Shown piece after piece: positions 1 to 8,283 of a DNA stretch of 25,511 bases (position 1 is its first letter; each line of letters opens with the position of its first letter). The position numbers were made by a program, and so were the translations under genes. Below the pieces are notes generated by a model, which was not told the DNA's origin, searched no databases, and saw only the letters and a program-made list of their open reading frames with translations. Source of the stretch: Blastocatellia bacterium UBA7656 (lineage in GTDB: Bacteria > Acidobacteriota > Blastocatellia > UBA7656). The stretch lies in the NCBI GenBank assembly GCA_002483445.1, contig DLHY01000130.1, positions 1 through 25,511 on the forward strand, given 5' to 3'.

Positions 1-1
1 A

Positions 2-14
2 GCCGCTTCGCGGC
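2..14 (-). terminator. Candidate hairpin downstream of the flippase gene
   Basis: A GCCGC/GCGGC stem with a 3-base loop lies about 24 bases past the stop codon of the leftmost gene in its direction of transcription. Whether a U-run follows cannot be seen because the window ends here, so a terminator role is only possible. Confidence 0.25.
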
Positions 15-37
15 AAAAGACAACTTCTCAACACGCT

Positions 38-1606
38 CTAACTTTCAGACTGTTCTACCTGCGGCCATTTTCTATGGCGAAGCGCGAAGGAAATTTTCTG
101 CCATATCTCCGAAAGTCGACGCCGCTCCTTCTCATCATAAAAACGAAGCGCCAGCAGAATCAGCGGGAATGAAATCGCAAGGAGAGCCTTTGCCCCAAGC
201 GAAACAAACAGCATCGTCCGCCGCGCAGGATCGTCAAACTTATATCGCCCGATGTCGCCGCGCAGATAATCGATCAGATAAAACGCTCCGATCAGCGATG
301 CCCCGACGATCAGAACCGTGAAGACCCGCCGCCATTCGTACTGAATTTTGATGAAGAGATTCGACGCCCAGAACCTCAGCGCGCAATAAACGAAATAAGA
401 CGCAACGGTCGAGACGGTCGCGCCCCAGACCCCGTAGCGAGGTATGAGAATGAAATTCAACGTGATGTTGAATCCCAAAGCGGCGAAGATGACGGCAGGC
501 GCGTAGATGGTTCTTCTCTTGAGCGTGATGCCTACGTTCAGCACGCGCGATGCGCTGTCGAGGACTGCCGAAAGCGCCAGCGCGGGCAGGATGGCGGCGA
601 CGGCCCAGTATCCGCGCGGGGCGAACAACAACACTCCGTCTCCGGCGACTGCCGCGACGCAGAGCGAGAGCGTCATGCTGACGAAAGCGATGTAGGTCAG
701 CACGCGCGAATAGTATTCCTGCGCGCCGTCATCCTTCATCACCGAAAATCTCATCACCGTCCACACCTGCCCGAACGGCATCACCGCGATCACAGACACG
801 ACGGAAATGAAAGTGTTCGCAAGCGCATAAATGCCAACCTGAATGTCGTTGGTGTATCGTTCGAGAAAGAATCGGTCGATGACGATGAAGAGCGTTGAGC
901 CGATCTGATTGAAGATGAGCGGCCACCCGAAGGAAAGCATCTCGCCAAGTTCCGAAAAGGAAAACTTCAGACTCAACTCGCGCCTCACCGCGAAGAAGAA
1001 AAGCAGCGCCTCGAATGCAGTCCCTATCAATCGCCCTTTCAACACGCTTTCAACAGAACTATCGACTCGAAGCACCAGATACAAAATCGCCGCAAGCTGA
1101 ACGATGAGCGAAACGAGACTGAGAATCGAGAATCGAATCGAGCGAAAGTTTGCCCGCAGAATCGAATTGGGTATCGTGGTTATGACTTCGAAAAAGCTTA
1201 TGATGAAGATCAGTCTCAGTAATTCAGTCCTGTCCTCGTTGCCCGAAAACACGAGCGGGGAAACCTGCGGAGCGACGAGGTAAAGCAGGCTTATGAGAGC
1301 CGACGAAGTTATTATCAGAAAAATGAGAGACGAGCCGACGATGCGACGGCGCGCAAGCGGGTCTTCAGTCTCGTAGTAATTGCGAAAGAAGGCTTGATCG
1401 AGACCGGATTTCAAAACCACCACGGTCAGCGTCAACACTATCGAAAGCAGCGCGAGGCGTCCATATTCATTTGGACGCAGATGCTGAACATAGACGGGAA
1501 CGAGCAGGAGCGAGAAGGCATTGCTTACGATATTGCCCAGACTGAATATGAGCGTGTGCTTGACAGTCTTTTTTATCCTTGAATAAATCGTGGCTGCTAC
1601 CTTCAT
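38..1606 (-). CDS. Wzx-like polysaccharide flippase (MOP/MATE superfamily)
   Basis: Polytopic inner-membrane protein of about 522 residues with roughly 12-14 hydrophobic spans, the usual size of Wzx/MVF-type lipid-linked oligosaccharide flippases. The N-terminal span reads FSLGNIVSNAFSLLLVPVYV, the early-helix pattern of this superfamily, and polar loops such as RNYYETEDPLARRR follow. By family it would move undecaprenyl-linked glycan repeat units across the membrane; the substrate cannot be told. I chose the ATG at 1606 (MKVAATIY); a TTG at 1621 would add five residues, and neither has a strong ribosome site. It is the last gene of a minus-strand block after a YfhO-like protein and two phosphodiesterases, which fits surface-polymer assembly. 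A teichuronic or O-antigen exporter of the same superfamily is the alternative. Confidence 0.8.
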   Translation of the reverse strand: MKVAATIYSRIKKTVKHTLIFSLGNIVSNAFSLLLVPVYVQHLRPNEYGRLALLSIVLTLTVVVLKSGLDQAFFRNYYETEDPLARRRIVGSSLIFLIITSSALISLLYLVAPQVSPLVFSGNEDRTELLRLIFIISFFEVITTIPNSILRANFRSIRFSILSLVSLIVQLAAILYLVLRVDSSVESVLKGRLIGTAFEALLFFFAVRRELSLKFSFSELGEMLSFGWPLIFNQIGSTLFIVIDRFFLERYTNDIQVGIYALANTFISVVSVIAVMPFGQVWTVMRFSVMKDDGAQEYYSRVLTYIAFVSMTLSLCVAAVAGDGVLLFAPRGYWAVAAILPALALSAVLDSASRVLNVGITLKRRTIYAPAVIFAALGFNITLNFILIPRYGVWGATVSTVASYFVYCALRFWASNLFIKIQYEWRRVFTVLIVGASLIGAFYLIDYLRGDIGRYKFDDPARRTMLFVSLGAKALLAISFPLILLALRFYDEKERRRLSEIWQKISFALRHRKWPQVEQSES

Positions 1607-1650
1607 TTCCAGTAGTGGCAAAAAAGCAATGCTCGACTGCTTGAACGAGA

Positions 1651-1711
1651 TTCACCGCAGAGGTTTTCTTCTCTGCGTTGACTCAGCGCACTCTGCGCCT
1701 CTGCTGTGAAA
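1651..1711. repeat. GCAGAG-type inverted repeat
   Basis: Arms TTCACCGCAGAGG and CCTCTGCTGTGAA are imperfect inverted copies, and an inner CGCAGAG...CTCTGCG hairpin lies in the left half. The same words recur at 8110-8190, so this is one copy of a dispersed repeat family. It fills most of the gap between the YfhO-like gene and the flippase gene. Confidence 0.7.
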
Positions 1712-1745
1712 GAAAAACTCATATAGAACCCGCTCAATTTCAGCA

Positions 1746-4241
1746 TCAAGTTTTCATCACTACTCTTTTTCTGATTTCAATCAGGACGAGCGCGCCTGCT
1801 ACGATCATCAGAGCCGCGAGGCTTGTGTAGATGGAAACTTTCAACAGTGTGGGCGCGAACTCGAATAATATCACATGCTCTCCGGCAGGAACCCGGACGG
1901 CGCGCATCGTGACATTAGCCTTCATTATCTCCACAGGCAAGCCGTCGATAGCAGCTTTCCAGCCCGGATAATAGTTGTCGCTCAGAACAAGAATGCTGTC
2001 GCGTTCACAACTGGTTTTTATCACAACTCGATTTCGCCTGTCTTCGATGACGCTGGCCTCGCCTTTTATTTTCGACTGCAACTCTACGCTTCCTCCTTCG
2101 ACAACTACTGTTTTTGCGGGATCGAAATTTTCATCCGACATCGCGCGCAAAGCTGTTTTCTGATCGCCGACTTCGATCACCTCGCCGACGAGGAAAGCGC
2201 GAGGCAGAGCGTTCTTGTTTTCATAGACGGATAATCCTTCGGCGCTGGCGATGAAATCGTAGCCTGTGGGCGCGGGCCTTGAGGCGTGAGTGAGCAGATA
2301 TCGCGCGCCGAGAAGATCCAAAAATTTTGATCGAGTTTCGTCGAAGACGACGTGGCTCAGGTAAGGTTGAGGCTCGATGAGCGAAGCATAATCGCGATAC
2401 CAGCGCGGGAACTGCTGGTTTTTGCCCGACACGCTGGGGATTCGATAAGGCAGCAACGTATTCGGCGGCGCGATGATTTTCAAATCGCCCGAATCCGCTT
2501 TGCGATTGGTGTCCATATCAGAAGGCGCGATCAGCACGCGGCCCGGAGGAAGCGAGCGGAGCAGGCCGGTTATCTGAGTCTGCGGAAAAACCCGCGAGCG
2601 ATCAAAGGTCGGATTGAACTGTCTGTCGTGCCAGAACAGATCGATGACGATCAGAGCGATAAGCATGGCGAGTACGAATTCGCGTTTGAGCTTTCCTGAT
2701 TTGAACAAAGCGATGAGGGCGATCATTGCGGCTATGAAAACAAGCGGCAGAAGTATATCGAGATTCGGAGGAAGGAACTGTTCTGAAAGCGCGCTCGCTG
2801 CGCGTCGAAGAAAGTTGAGCTTTCCTCTCCCTGTTTCATCTGAAGCGAAGCCCGTCTGTCGAAATATGATCGAAGCGATCACGGCTATCACAACGAAAGA
2901 AATCGCCGCCGCAAGAAATTTTCGCGCGTGTTTATAAAATGATTCGAGCGATTCCCGCGAGGCTTTGAGAAAGACGGACAGGCCAAGCCCTGCGAGAGCG
3001 GAAACAGCAAAGATGAAAAGCACTCCTGCGCGGACGGTTACGCGGATGACCTGAAGGACAGGGATGAATCGCGTCACGTAAACATAAAGCGGAGTGACCA
3101 TCATCAGGAACAAAGCGATTCCTGCAAGCAGCAACAGATATGAAATGCGAAAGCGTCGCTCCTCATCTTCAATCAGCTTGCGACGGTATGAGTAAAAACA
3201 AAAGCCGACGAGCGCCAGCGCGGCGATGCTGATGTAGAGAATATGATCGTGCGAGACGTTGAGGGCTGTGAAGATGTTAAGCGTCTTCACATCATCCGAC
3301 TCTCCGAACAGATTCGGGAACAGAAGCGTCAGGAGATACCAGAATGGCAGATAGATGTAACCGATCTCGGTCGGAACTATTTTGCGGTTCGAATAAGTGA
3401 GCAGTTCCATCACCGGCAGCCATTGAGTGACAGAGAGCGCGAACCCAACGGCGAGCGTGACCGCCATCAGAGCGAGTGGCTGACGTGTGCGATTGCGAAA
3501 AGCGAAAAAGAGATAGAAGAGCGCGACTGCGCCGACGAAATAGATTTGATTCTGCATCCACCCGCAGAAAAACTGAGCCGCTAGAGAAACGCCCGCCAGT
3601 ATCGCATACCGATAACTGCGTCGAGTAGCGGCGCGATCAGCGAATAAAATTATCAGCGGAAGCCACGCCAATCCGCCCCACCAACCGAGGCCCGTGAGGT
3701 GAAACATCGAATGAGATGAAAAGGCGAAGACGAATGCGCCCGCAAGCGCGCCCTCCGTGCCTGCGCCGATAAGGATCAAAAACGTGTACATCAGAATCGC
3801 GGCCAGCATCAGTTCCGAGATTCGAGCGAGCGAATAGCCGAGCGGAGGGTCGAAGAAATAATAAAAGATCAGGAAGGGCGAAAAAGTTTTCGTCACTCCG
3901 TCAGCGTAGATCGGATGGCCCGCCATTGTGAAGGGGTTCCACAGCGGCATCTCTCGGTCGCGGTACGCATCGACTATGAAATACTCTCTGGTCGCGTAAG
4001 TGTCAGTGAGGTCGCGGCGGTTGTAGGGATGATTCGAGATTTCGCCCGTTTGATATCCCCACGGAAGCTGATTGTTGAGAGTGGCGACATCGATCAGAGT
4101 TTCGCCGAGAAAGAAGACTCGCCAGAACATCGCGACGAGCGCGGCGAGCAGGAAAGCTATATAGAGAAGGTGTCGCCGAAAGCGCGACGATTGCGCGTCG
4201 GGAGAGGCGATTGATTCGGTGTGGTTGAGAGATTCGGTCAT
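1746..4241 (-). CDS. YfhO-like polytopic membrane protein
   Basis: An 831-residue protein with a short cytoplasmic N-terminus, a first span near residues 26-46, then about a dozen spans up to around residue 535. A roughly 250-residue soluble domain follows, and a last span lies near the C-terminus (ending EIRKRVVMKT). The early loop holds DTYATREYFIVDAYRDREMP and PLWNPFTMAGHP, the GT-C-like signature loop of YfhO family proteins. The C-terminal DNYYPGWKAAIDG motif is also typical. In Gram-positive bacteria YfhO helps glycosylate lipoteichoic acid; here a role in transferring sugars from lipid carriers to a surface polymer is an inference. The gene is co-directional with the flippase (124-bp gap) and follows a long repeat-rich gap. 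No good Shine-Dalgarno is visible before the ATG. Confidence 0.8.
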   Translation of the reverse strand: MTESLNHTESIASPDAQSSRFRRHLLYIAFLLAALVAMFWRVFFLGETLIDVATLNNQLPWGYQTGEISNHPYNRRDLTDTYATREYFIVDAYRDREMPLWNPFTMAGHPIYADGVTKTFSPFLIFYYFFDPPLGYSLARISELMLAAILMYTFLILIGAGTEGALAGAFVFAFSSHSMFHLTGLGWWGGLAWLPLIILFADRAATRRSYRYAILAGVSLAAQFFCGWMQNQIYFVGAVALFYLFFAFRNRTRQPLALMAVTLAVGFALSVTQWLPVMELLTYSNRKIVPTEIGYIYLPFWYLLTLLFPNLFGESDDVKTLNIFTALNVSHDHILYISIAALALVGFCFYSYRRKLIEDEERRFRISYLLLLAGIALFLMMVTPLYVYVTRFIPVLQVIRVTVRAGVLFIFAVSALAGLGLSVFLKASRESLESFYKHARKFLAAAISFVVIAVIASIIFRQTGFASDETGRGKLNFLRRAASALSEQFLPPNLDILLPLVFIAAMIALIALFKSGKLKREFVLAMLIALIVIDLFWHDRQFNPTFDRSRVFPQTQITGLLRSLPPGRVLIAPSDMDTNRKADSGDLKIIAPPNTLLPYRIPSVSGKNQQFPRWYRDYASLIEPQPYLSHVVFDETRSKFLDLLGARYLLTHASRPAPTGYDFIASAEGLSVYENKNALPRAFLVGEVIEVGDQKTALRAMSDENFDPAKTVVVEGGSVELQSKIKGEASVIEDRRNRVVIKTSCERDSILVLSDNYYPGWKAAIDGLPVEIMKANVTMRAVRVPAGEHVILFEFAPTLLKVSIYTSLAALMIVAGALVLIEIRKRVVMKT

Positions 4242-4278
4242 CGATTGACGAATTATCGCGGCATTAAACTGGTGAACA

Positions 4279-4575
4279 GCCTTCTCTCATTAGAGCGTGT
4301 CGCATAATTCCAAAAGCTATCCACAAGTTGTGGACGATCAAACAGCCGAACACAATATCTGGACCAAGAATCCATTTATGCGACACCCTCTCATTAACAC
4401 CGCGATTGATCGCGGTGAACACTGCGCGCGAATGATGGGGAACTGTTTTAACAGTTTCCCTCTTCCGCTCTTTTGCCGAGATGGACAGGTGCGCAGGCAG
4501 GAAAACTGTTGAAACAGTTTCGGGTTCCGTTCTCTCGCTTTTCACCGCGATTAATCGCGGTGTTAATGAGAAGGC
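4279..4575. repeat. Nested palindromic repeat element
   Basis: This element fills the 388-bp gap between a phosphodiesterase gene and the YfhO-like gene. The outer arms are inverted copies: 4390-4419 matches 4541-4570 with one mismatch in 30. The right arm contains the perfect 20-mer palindrome CACCGCGATTAATCGCGGTG. Between the arms are two further hairpins, AACTGTT/AACAGTT (4441-4456) and AAACTGTT/AACAGTTT (4503-4520). The left arm extends to GCCTTCTC at 4279, matching GAGAAGGC ending at 4575, but is split by a 95-bp insertion. I see no coding potential. Confidence 0.8.
4284..4396. mobile_element. MITE-like 95-bp insertion with 9-bp target duplication
   Basis: A short element (4293-4387) has the terminal inverted repeat GTGTCGCATAA (4297-4307) and TTATGCGACAC (4376-4386). 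It is flanked by the direct repeat CTCTCATTA at 4284-4292 and 4388-4396. Removing it with one repeat copy restores an arm that matches the right arm of the surrounding palindrome. It encodes no transposase. An internal TCCACAAGTTGTGGA palindrome sits at 4319-4333. A 9-bp duplication is made by some IS families (for example IS4- and IS1-type), but the parent element is unknown. The two ends differ by a few terminal bases, so the exact boundary is uncertain. Confidence 0.65.
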
Positions 4576-4629
4576 CGAGCTTATACACTTTACATTCATC
4601 CTGTTCATCCAACTGCGAGCCGTTATAAC

Positions 4630-6255
4630 CTAAAGATATCCCAAAGCGCGCAGTTTCTCTTCGATCAACTCTTCTTCTTCTTTGCTCAAGCCGCCTGCGT
4701 TTGCGCCCGCTTCGTTTGCAGTCGCGTCGATCTTCGCAGGGTTCGATTCGAGAAATTCTTTCGCGCAGATTTCTTCAATCACTCTGCCGTCAAGACCTGC
4801 CGGAATCGAAAGCTTCGCCAGATACAAAACCGTCGGCACGAGATCGTAAACCGAAGGCGTCGTAGCGCACGCGCCCGGTTGAATGCCCGACCCTTTGGAA
4901 ATCAAAATCCCTTGAGGGCGATGATCGCCGCTCCACCAGTAGCCGCGAGCCATCACTTCTGCGGGCGGGTCTCCCATTCGCGCCAAAGGGTTCCAGTAAA
5001 TATAAAGATCGCTCGCCCTCTCAGTGTAAGGCCCGAAATATACTTCATCGCGCCGAACGACTCTTTCGACTATCGGCTCTCCCCCGGCATCACTCCACCT
5101 CGCGAGGTCTGCGATTATGCGGCGGCAAACCTCATCATAATCTTTTTCCGAAACGATTCCTTCGGCGTTTCGTCCGGCGAGATTGATGTTTATGACGTGG
5201 CGGCCCGGCTCTGTGTAAGCGCGAGTCTTCGTCCAGTCAATCGAAGAGTAAAAAGAATCTTTCTCCGCCACGGCCAGTTGCTTGACGCGCTCATCGCCGA
5301 GTCGCGAACGGATTTTCTCTCTCACCGAAAGCGGCAGCAGTTTTCGAGCTATGCTCTTTCCGGTTTTTATCAGCGATACGCCAGTCTGCTTCTTACTGCG
5401 AGTCATATAGCCGCTTTGTTCCAACCACTCGGCCAGATGATAAGACGCGCCCGTGTGCGGCCCCATCCCGTGATCAGAAATCACATAGACATGAGCGTTC
5501 GCATCGGCGCATTTAATCAATCGCTCAACCGCCCGGTCGAGCGCGCGATAAATCGAAAGCAGCGAATCGCGGAAGAGCAGATCTCTTCTGAAATTGCTGG
5601 TCATATACTTCCAGAGATTGTGACCTCCCCAGTCGCTCGCGGTGTAAACGGTCATGAAAAAATCCACCGGGCGAGCCTTGAGCAGATATTCAGCCGCGCT
5701 GGTTTGAATTTCGATCAATTGAGTCCACGCGCTTATCGCTTCATCGATTCGGCCTGCGCGCATGATATCGCCAAGACCCGGAGGCGAAAAATTATAATCA
5801 GGAAATTTCTCGAATATCTCAGCGCGAAGCTCGGCAGGATAAAAAGCGCGCTCATTGAGCGAAGGCCCGTCAAGCCCGCTGATCATAAATCCGCCTTCCA
5901 CCTGATCAGCCGGATAAGTCATCGGTACGTTGAGAAAGCCCGCGCTCAGTTTGCGCTGCGCGAGATGCGAACCAAGTGTTTCACCTTTGCGGTCGCCGCC
6001 TTTGAAAAAAACCTGTCGCCCGGTCGCAAAATCGCGATCAGAAAAAACGAATAATCCATGCCTGCCGGGATTGAGGCCCGTAAGAATTGAAGTCCACGCC
6101 GACGCGCTGTGCATATTCGGAGTCGACATCAAACGCGCGTGCGCCCCCTCACTCATCAACGAGGCAAGCGCGGGCAAGTGTCCCGATTCGGCCCACGGCT
6201 CGATCAAATCCATAGTCGCCGCATCGAGTCCGATGATTAGAATTCGTGGCCTCAT
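4630..6255 (-). CDS. Alkaline-phosphatase-superfamily phosphodiesterase (first paralogue)
   Basis: A 541-residue protein of the type I phosphodiesterase/nucleotide pyrophosphatase family, with no signal peptide. The N-terminal ILIIGLDAATMD supplies the first metal-binding Asp (D11). The segment SASAWTSILTGLNPGRHG aligns with the NPP nucleophile loop and puts Ser50 at the usual Thr/Ser nucleophile position. VISDHGMGPH near residue 260 and SGDHRPQG further on supply the second metal-binding Asp/His set, so it should be an active hydrolase or transferase; the substrate is unknown. The C-terminus is EEKLRALGYL, a tail shared with its neighbour and common in sulfatase-like proteins. It is the second of two adjacent paralogues, with a repeat array in the 120-bp gap, inside a surface-polymer block. 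A phosphoglycan or phosphonate hydrolase is equally possible. Confidence 0.85.
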   Translation of the reverse strand: MRPRILIIGLDAATMDLIEPWAESGHLPALASLMSEGAHARLMSTPNMHSASAWTSILTGLNPGRHGLFVFSDRDFATGRQVFFKGGDRKGETLGSHLAQRKLSAGFLNVPMTYPADQVEGGFMISGLDGPSLNERAFYPAELRAEIFEKFPDYNFSPPGLGDIMRAGRIDEAISAWTQLIEIQTSAAEYLLKARPVDFFMTVYTASDWGGHNLWKYMTSNFRRDLLFRDSLLSIYRALDRAVERLIKCADANAHVYVISDHGMGPHTGASYHLAEWLEQSGYMTRSKKQTGVSLIKTGKSIARKLLPLSVREKIRSRLGDERVKQLAVAEKDSFYSSIDWTKTRAYTEPGRHVININLAGRNAEGIVSEKDYDEVCRRIIADLARWSDAGGEPIVERVVRRDEVYFGPYTERASDLYIYWNPLARMGDPPAEVMARGYWWSGDHRPQGILISKGSGIQPGACATTPSVYDLVPTVLYLAKLSIPAGLDGRVIEEICAKEFLESNPAKIDATANEAGANAGGLSKEEEELIEEKLRALGYL

Positions 6256-6263
6256 AGTTCACA

Positions 6264-6379
6264 GAATGGGAGAGTGGGGGAATGGGGGTATGGGGGAATG
6301 GGAGTATGGGAGTAAGAGAGCGATGAGTTTCCACCACTCCCACACTCCCACTCTCCCACACTCCCACTCTCCCACTCAT
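6264..6379. repeat. Short-tandem octamer array, G-rich arm facing C-rich arm
   Basis: The left arm (6264-6314) repeats TGGGGGAA/TGGGAGTA-type octamers. The right arm (6331-6379) repeats CACTCCCA/CTCTCCCA octamers. Together they form a large inverted pair that fills the gap between the two phosphodiesterase genes and runs into the stop codon of the upstream one. Runs of three to five G separated by 3-5 bases could form G-quadruplexes on either strand. Confidence 0.85.
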
Positions 6380-7980
6380 TCGATGTAACCGAGCGCGCGC
6401 AATCGCTCTTTGATCGCCGCTTCTTCATTTGCTTCGTAAACCTGCGAATCGGATTGATGGCCCGATTGTTTGTACGAACTGCCGCGGCGTTGAATGTCGG
6501 GGAGTTCGGAGAAAATTTCTTCGAGACAGCGACCGTCCATATCAATCGTCAGCGGGCATCCGAGCGAAGCTAGAGCGGTCGGGGCTATGTCGCGCAGGTT
6601 TGGTTGAGTTTTGAAACGAGCGTCGCTGCTGATTCCTTTTCCCCACGCTATCAGTATGCCGTCGCGTGAGTGAGTGCCTGTAGTCGAATCGGCTGGAACT
6701 ATTGATTCATTGTAGCTCGGTCGCTCGTTGTAGACGTAATTATCGCTCGAAGGGATCATCACCAGATCGGGCAGACGATGCGACCACGCGCCACGGAATG
6801 CCTCTTCGCGCCGCATCACTTTTTCAAATACCTGCGTGCCTTCATAAGGAGAAACGAGAGAGAGTAAAACACGGCGCGCTTCTTCGATTACTTCATCGAA
6901 ACGGCTTTCTGCAACGCAGCCTTCGCGCTCGCGCCCACGGAGATTGACCCACACGCCCTTATCCTGAGCGAAGTAAGCTTCGGTGCGGTTCCAATCTATC
7001 TCATCGAGAAACGCGCTGCCGTAGGTCACTTTTTTATCAAGCACGTTTCCGTTCGATTGCTGCGGCATGAGACGGCGCGATACTTTTTCTTTGAGCGATT
7101 TCCATTGAGCGCGACTGCGACGCAGGGCGGGCGTTTTGAAAGCGAGGAGTCCCGCTGAAGCCAGCAGTTCGTTGACGCGCACTTCGTATAGCTCTGAGCA
7201 GAAACCGTGATCCGATACGACGAGTAGGCGAACATCAGCGGGCAGTTTTTCTATCAATCGACTGATCGAGGAATCGAGTTGTTCGTAGGTCTGATGTATG
7301 AATTGGCGAAACTCCTGGGGCGTGCGAGGGTCGTGACGAGGATGAGTCTCGTCCATATCGGCCCAGAAATCATGTTGCGCGCGGTCGAGTACGGAAAACA
7401 CCACCATCAGAAAATCCCACTCTCCCTGGTTCATCAGGTGATGAGTGACCATCTCATGCATTTCAGTTGCGCGGTGAAACTCTCGCAGGCGAGCGCGCTT
7501 GTCCGGGTTGCGCGCGGGTTCGATGACATAATCGGGAATGACGGAAAGTATTTCCTGCTTGAGCGAAGGCGGATAAGTGAATTCAGACGCGATACCGGGC
7601 GTGAGCATTCCGGTGATCATCTGACCGCGAAGTGGCTCAGGCGGATAAGCAGTCGGGACGTTGATGACGATGGAGCGACCTTCCTGATGAGAGAGGAAAT
7701 CCCAGATGTGGCGCGTCTGGATATCGCGTCCGCTCATCGCTCGGACGGTGTAGCTCGCGGTGTTTTTGATGAAGGGCGAAAAGATGCCGTGCATTCCTTC
7801 GCTCGTGCCTGTGGTGCAACTAGACCAGCCGGGAAAACTGTTAGGCAGAATGGTCGAGCGAAGCGGCGCGCTCGCGCCCGTGCGCATCAACCGGGCGAGC
7901 GCAGGCAAACGGCCCGCGCTCACCATCGGCGTGATTATGTCAAAAGTCGCGCCGTCGAGTCCTATGATAACCGTCTTCAT
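6376..7980 (-). CDS. Alkaline-phosphatase-superfamily phosphodiesterase (second paralogue)
   Basis: A 534-residue paralogue of the gene at 4630-6255, same family and layout. VIIGLDGATFD gives the first metal Asp (D9). NSFPGWSSCTTGTSEGMHG gives the nucleophile loop, with Ser48 at the active position. LVVSDHGF near residue 255 and a later THSRDG supply the second Asp/His set. The C-terminus KERLRALGYIE repeats the tail of its partner. It lies downstream of cysC on the same strand, separated by 303 bp that carry a repeat and a candidate promoter. The stop codon abuts the octamer array. Both copies keep metal and nucleophile residues, so divergence is more likely in substrate than in loss of function. 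The start ATG has no clear Shine-Dalgarno. Confidence 0.85.
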   Translation of the reverse strand: MKTVIIGLDGATFDIITPMVSAGRLPALARLMRTGASAPLRSTILPNSFPGWSSCTTGTSEGMHGIFSPFIKNTASYTVRAMSGRDIQTRHIWDFLSHQEGRSIVINVPTAYPPEPLRGQMITGMLTPGIASEFTYPPSLKQEILSVIPDYVIEPARNPDKRARLREFHRATEMHEMVTHHLMNQGEWDFLMVVFSVLDRAQHDFWADMDETHPRHDPRTPQEFRQFIHQTYEQLDSSISRLIEKLPADVRLLVVSDHGFCSELYEVRVNELLASAGLLAFKTPALRRSRAQWKSLKEKVSRRLMPQQSNGNVLDKKVTYGSAFLDEIDWNRTEAYFAQDKGVWVNLRGREREGCVAESRFDEVIEEARRVLLSLVSPYEGTQVFEKVMRREEAFRGAWSHRLPDLVMIPSSDNYVYNERPSYNESIVPADSTTGTHSRDGILIAWGKGISSDARFKTQPNLRDIAPTALASLGCPLTIDMDGRCLEEIFSELPDIQRRGSSYKQSGHQSDSQVYEANEEAAIKERLRALGYIE

Positions 7981-8034
7981 CAGAACAACTCACAACTCGC
8001 GCTCATGTGAAATTCGATGATGCCGCCGGATTTT

Positions 8035-8063
8035 GTGATATGAGAGGCTGTACTGTTTTTCAA
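8035..8063 (-). promoter_or_regulatory. Candidate sigma70-type promoter for the phosphodiesterase gene
   Basis: On the minus strand TTGAAA (8058-8063) is followed after 17 bases by TATCAC (8035-8040), about 55 bases upstream of the start codon at 7980. The -35 box is close to consensus, the -10 box matches 4 of 6. It would drive both phosphodiesterases and perhaps the genes beyond. Confidence 0.4.
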
Positions 8064-8109
8064 TCGAGGCACTTTATCGTAATTCTCATCTATGACAGGG
8101 AAAGGTGGT

Positions 8110-8190
8110 TTCACCGCAGAGGCGCAGAGACACAGAGGTTGCGCAGAGAAGTCTCTGCGAGGTCTCTGCGCCTCTGTGCCTCTGCGGTTT
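8110..8190. repeat. GCAGAG-type long inverted repeat
   Basis: The left arm ACCGCAGAGGCGCAGAGACA and right arm TCTCTGCGCCTCTGTGCCTC are near-perfect inverted copies around a central CGCAGAGA/TCTCTGCG hairpin. It is a fuller copy of the family seen at 1651-1711. It lies in the 303-bp gap between cysC and the phosphodiesterase gene, which otherwise holds only the candidate promoter. Confidence 0.8.
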
Positions 8191-8283
8191 ATACCCCTCT
8201 CGCTGTTCATCGATTCGAAGATCACTGTAGCGCCCACAAAATCCTCCGGCATCAGAAATAAATGAGCTATCGCGCTCTGACTA

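Noticed and set aside
4879..6054. Long open frame (391 codons) opposite the first phosphodiesterase gene
   Set aside because: The minus-strand frame has full family motifs. The plus-strand translation has no recognisable domain and is an antisense shadow of GC-rich codons.
6264..6379. CRISPR-like array
   Set aside because: Units are 7-8 bases without unique spacers, and no cas gene is present; it is a short-tandem-repeat array.
7279..8010. 243-codon open frame opposite the second phosphodiesterase
   Set aside because: It has no family motif, and the sense gene keeps all catalytic residues.
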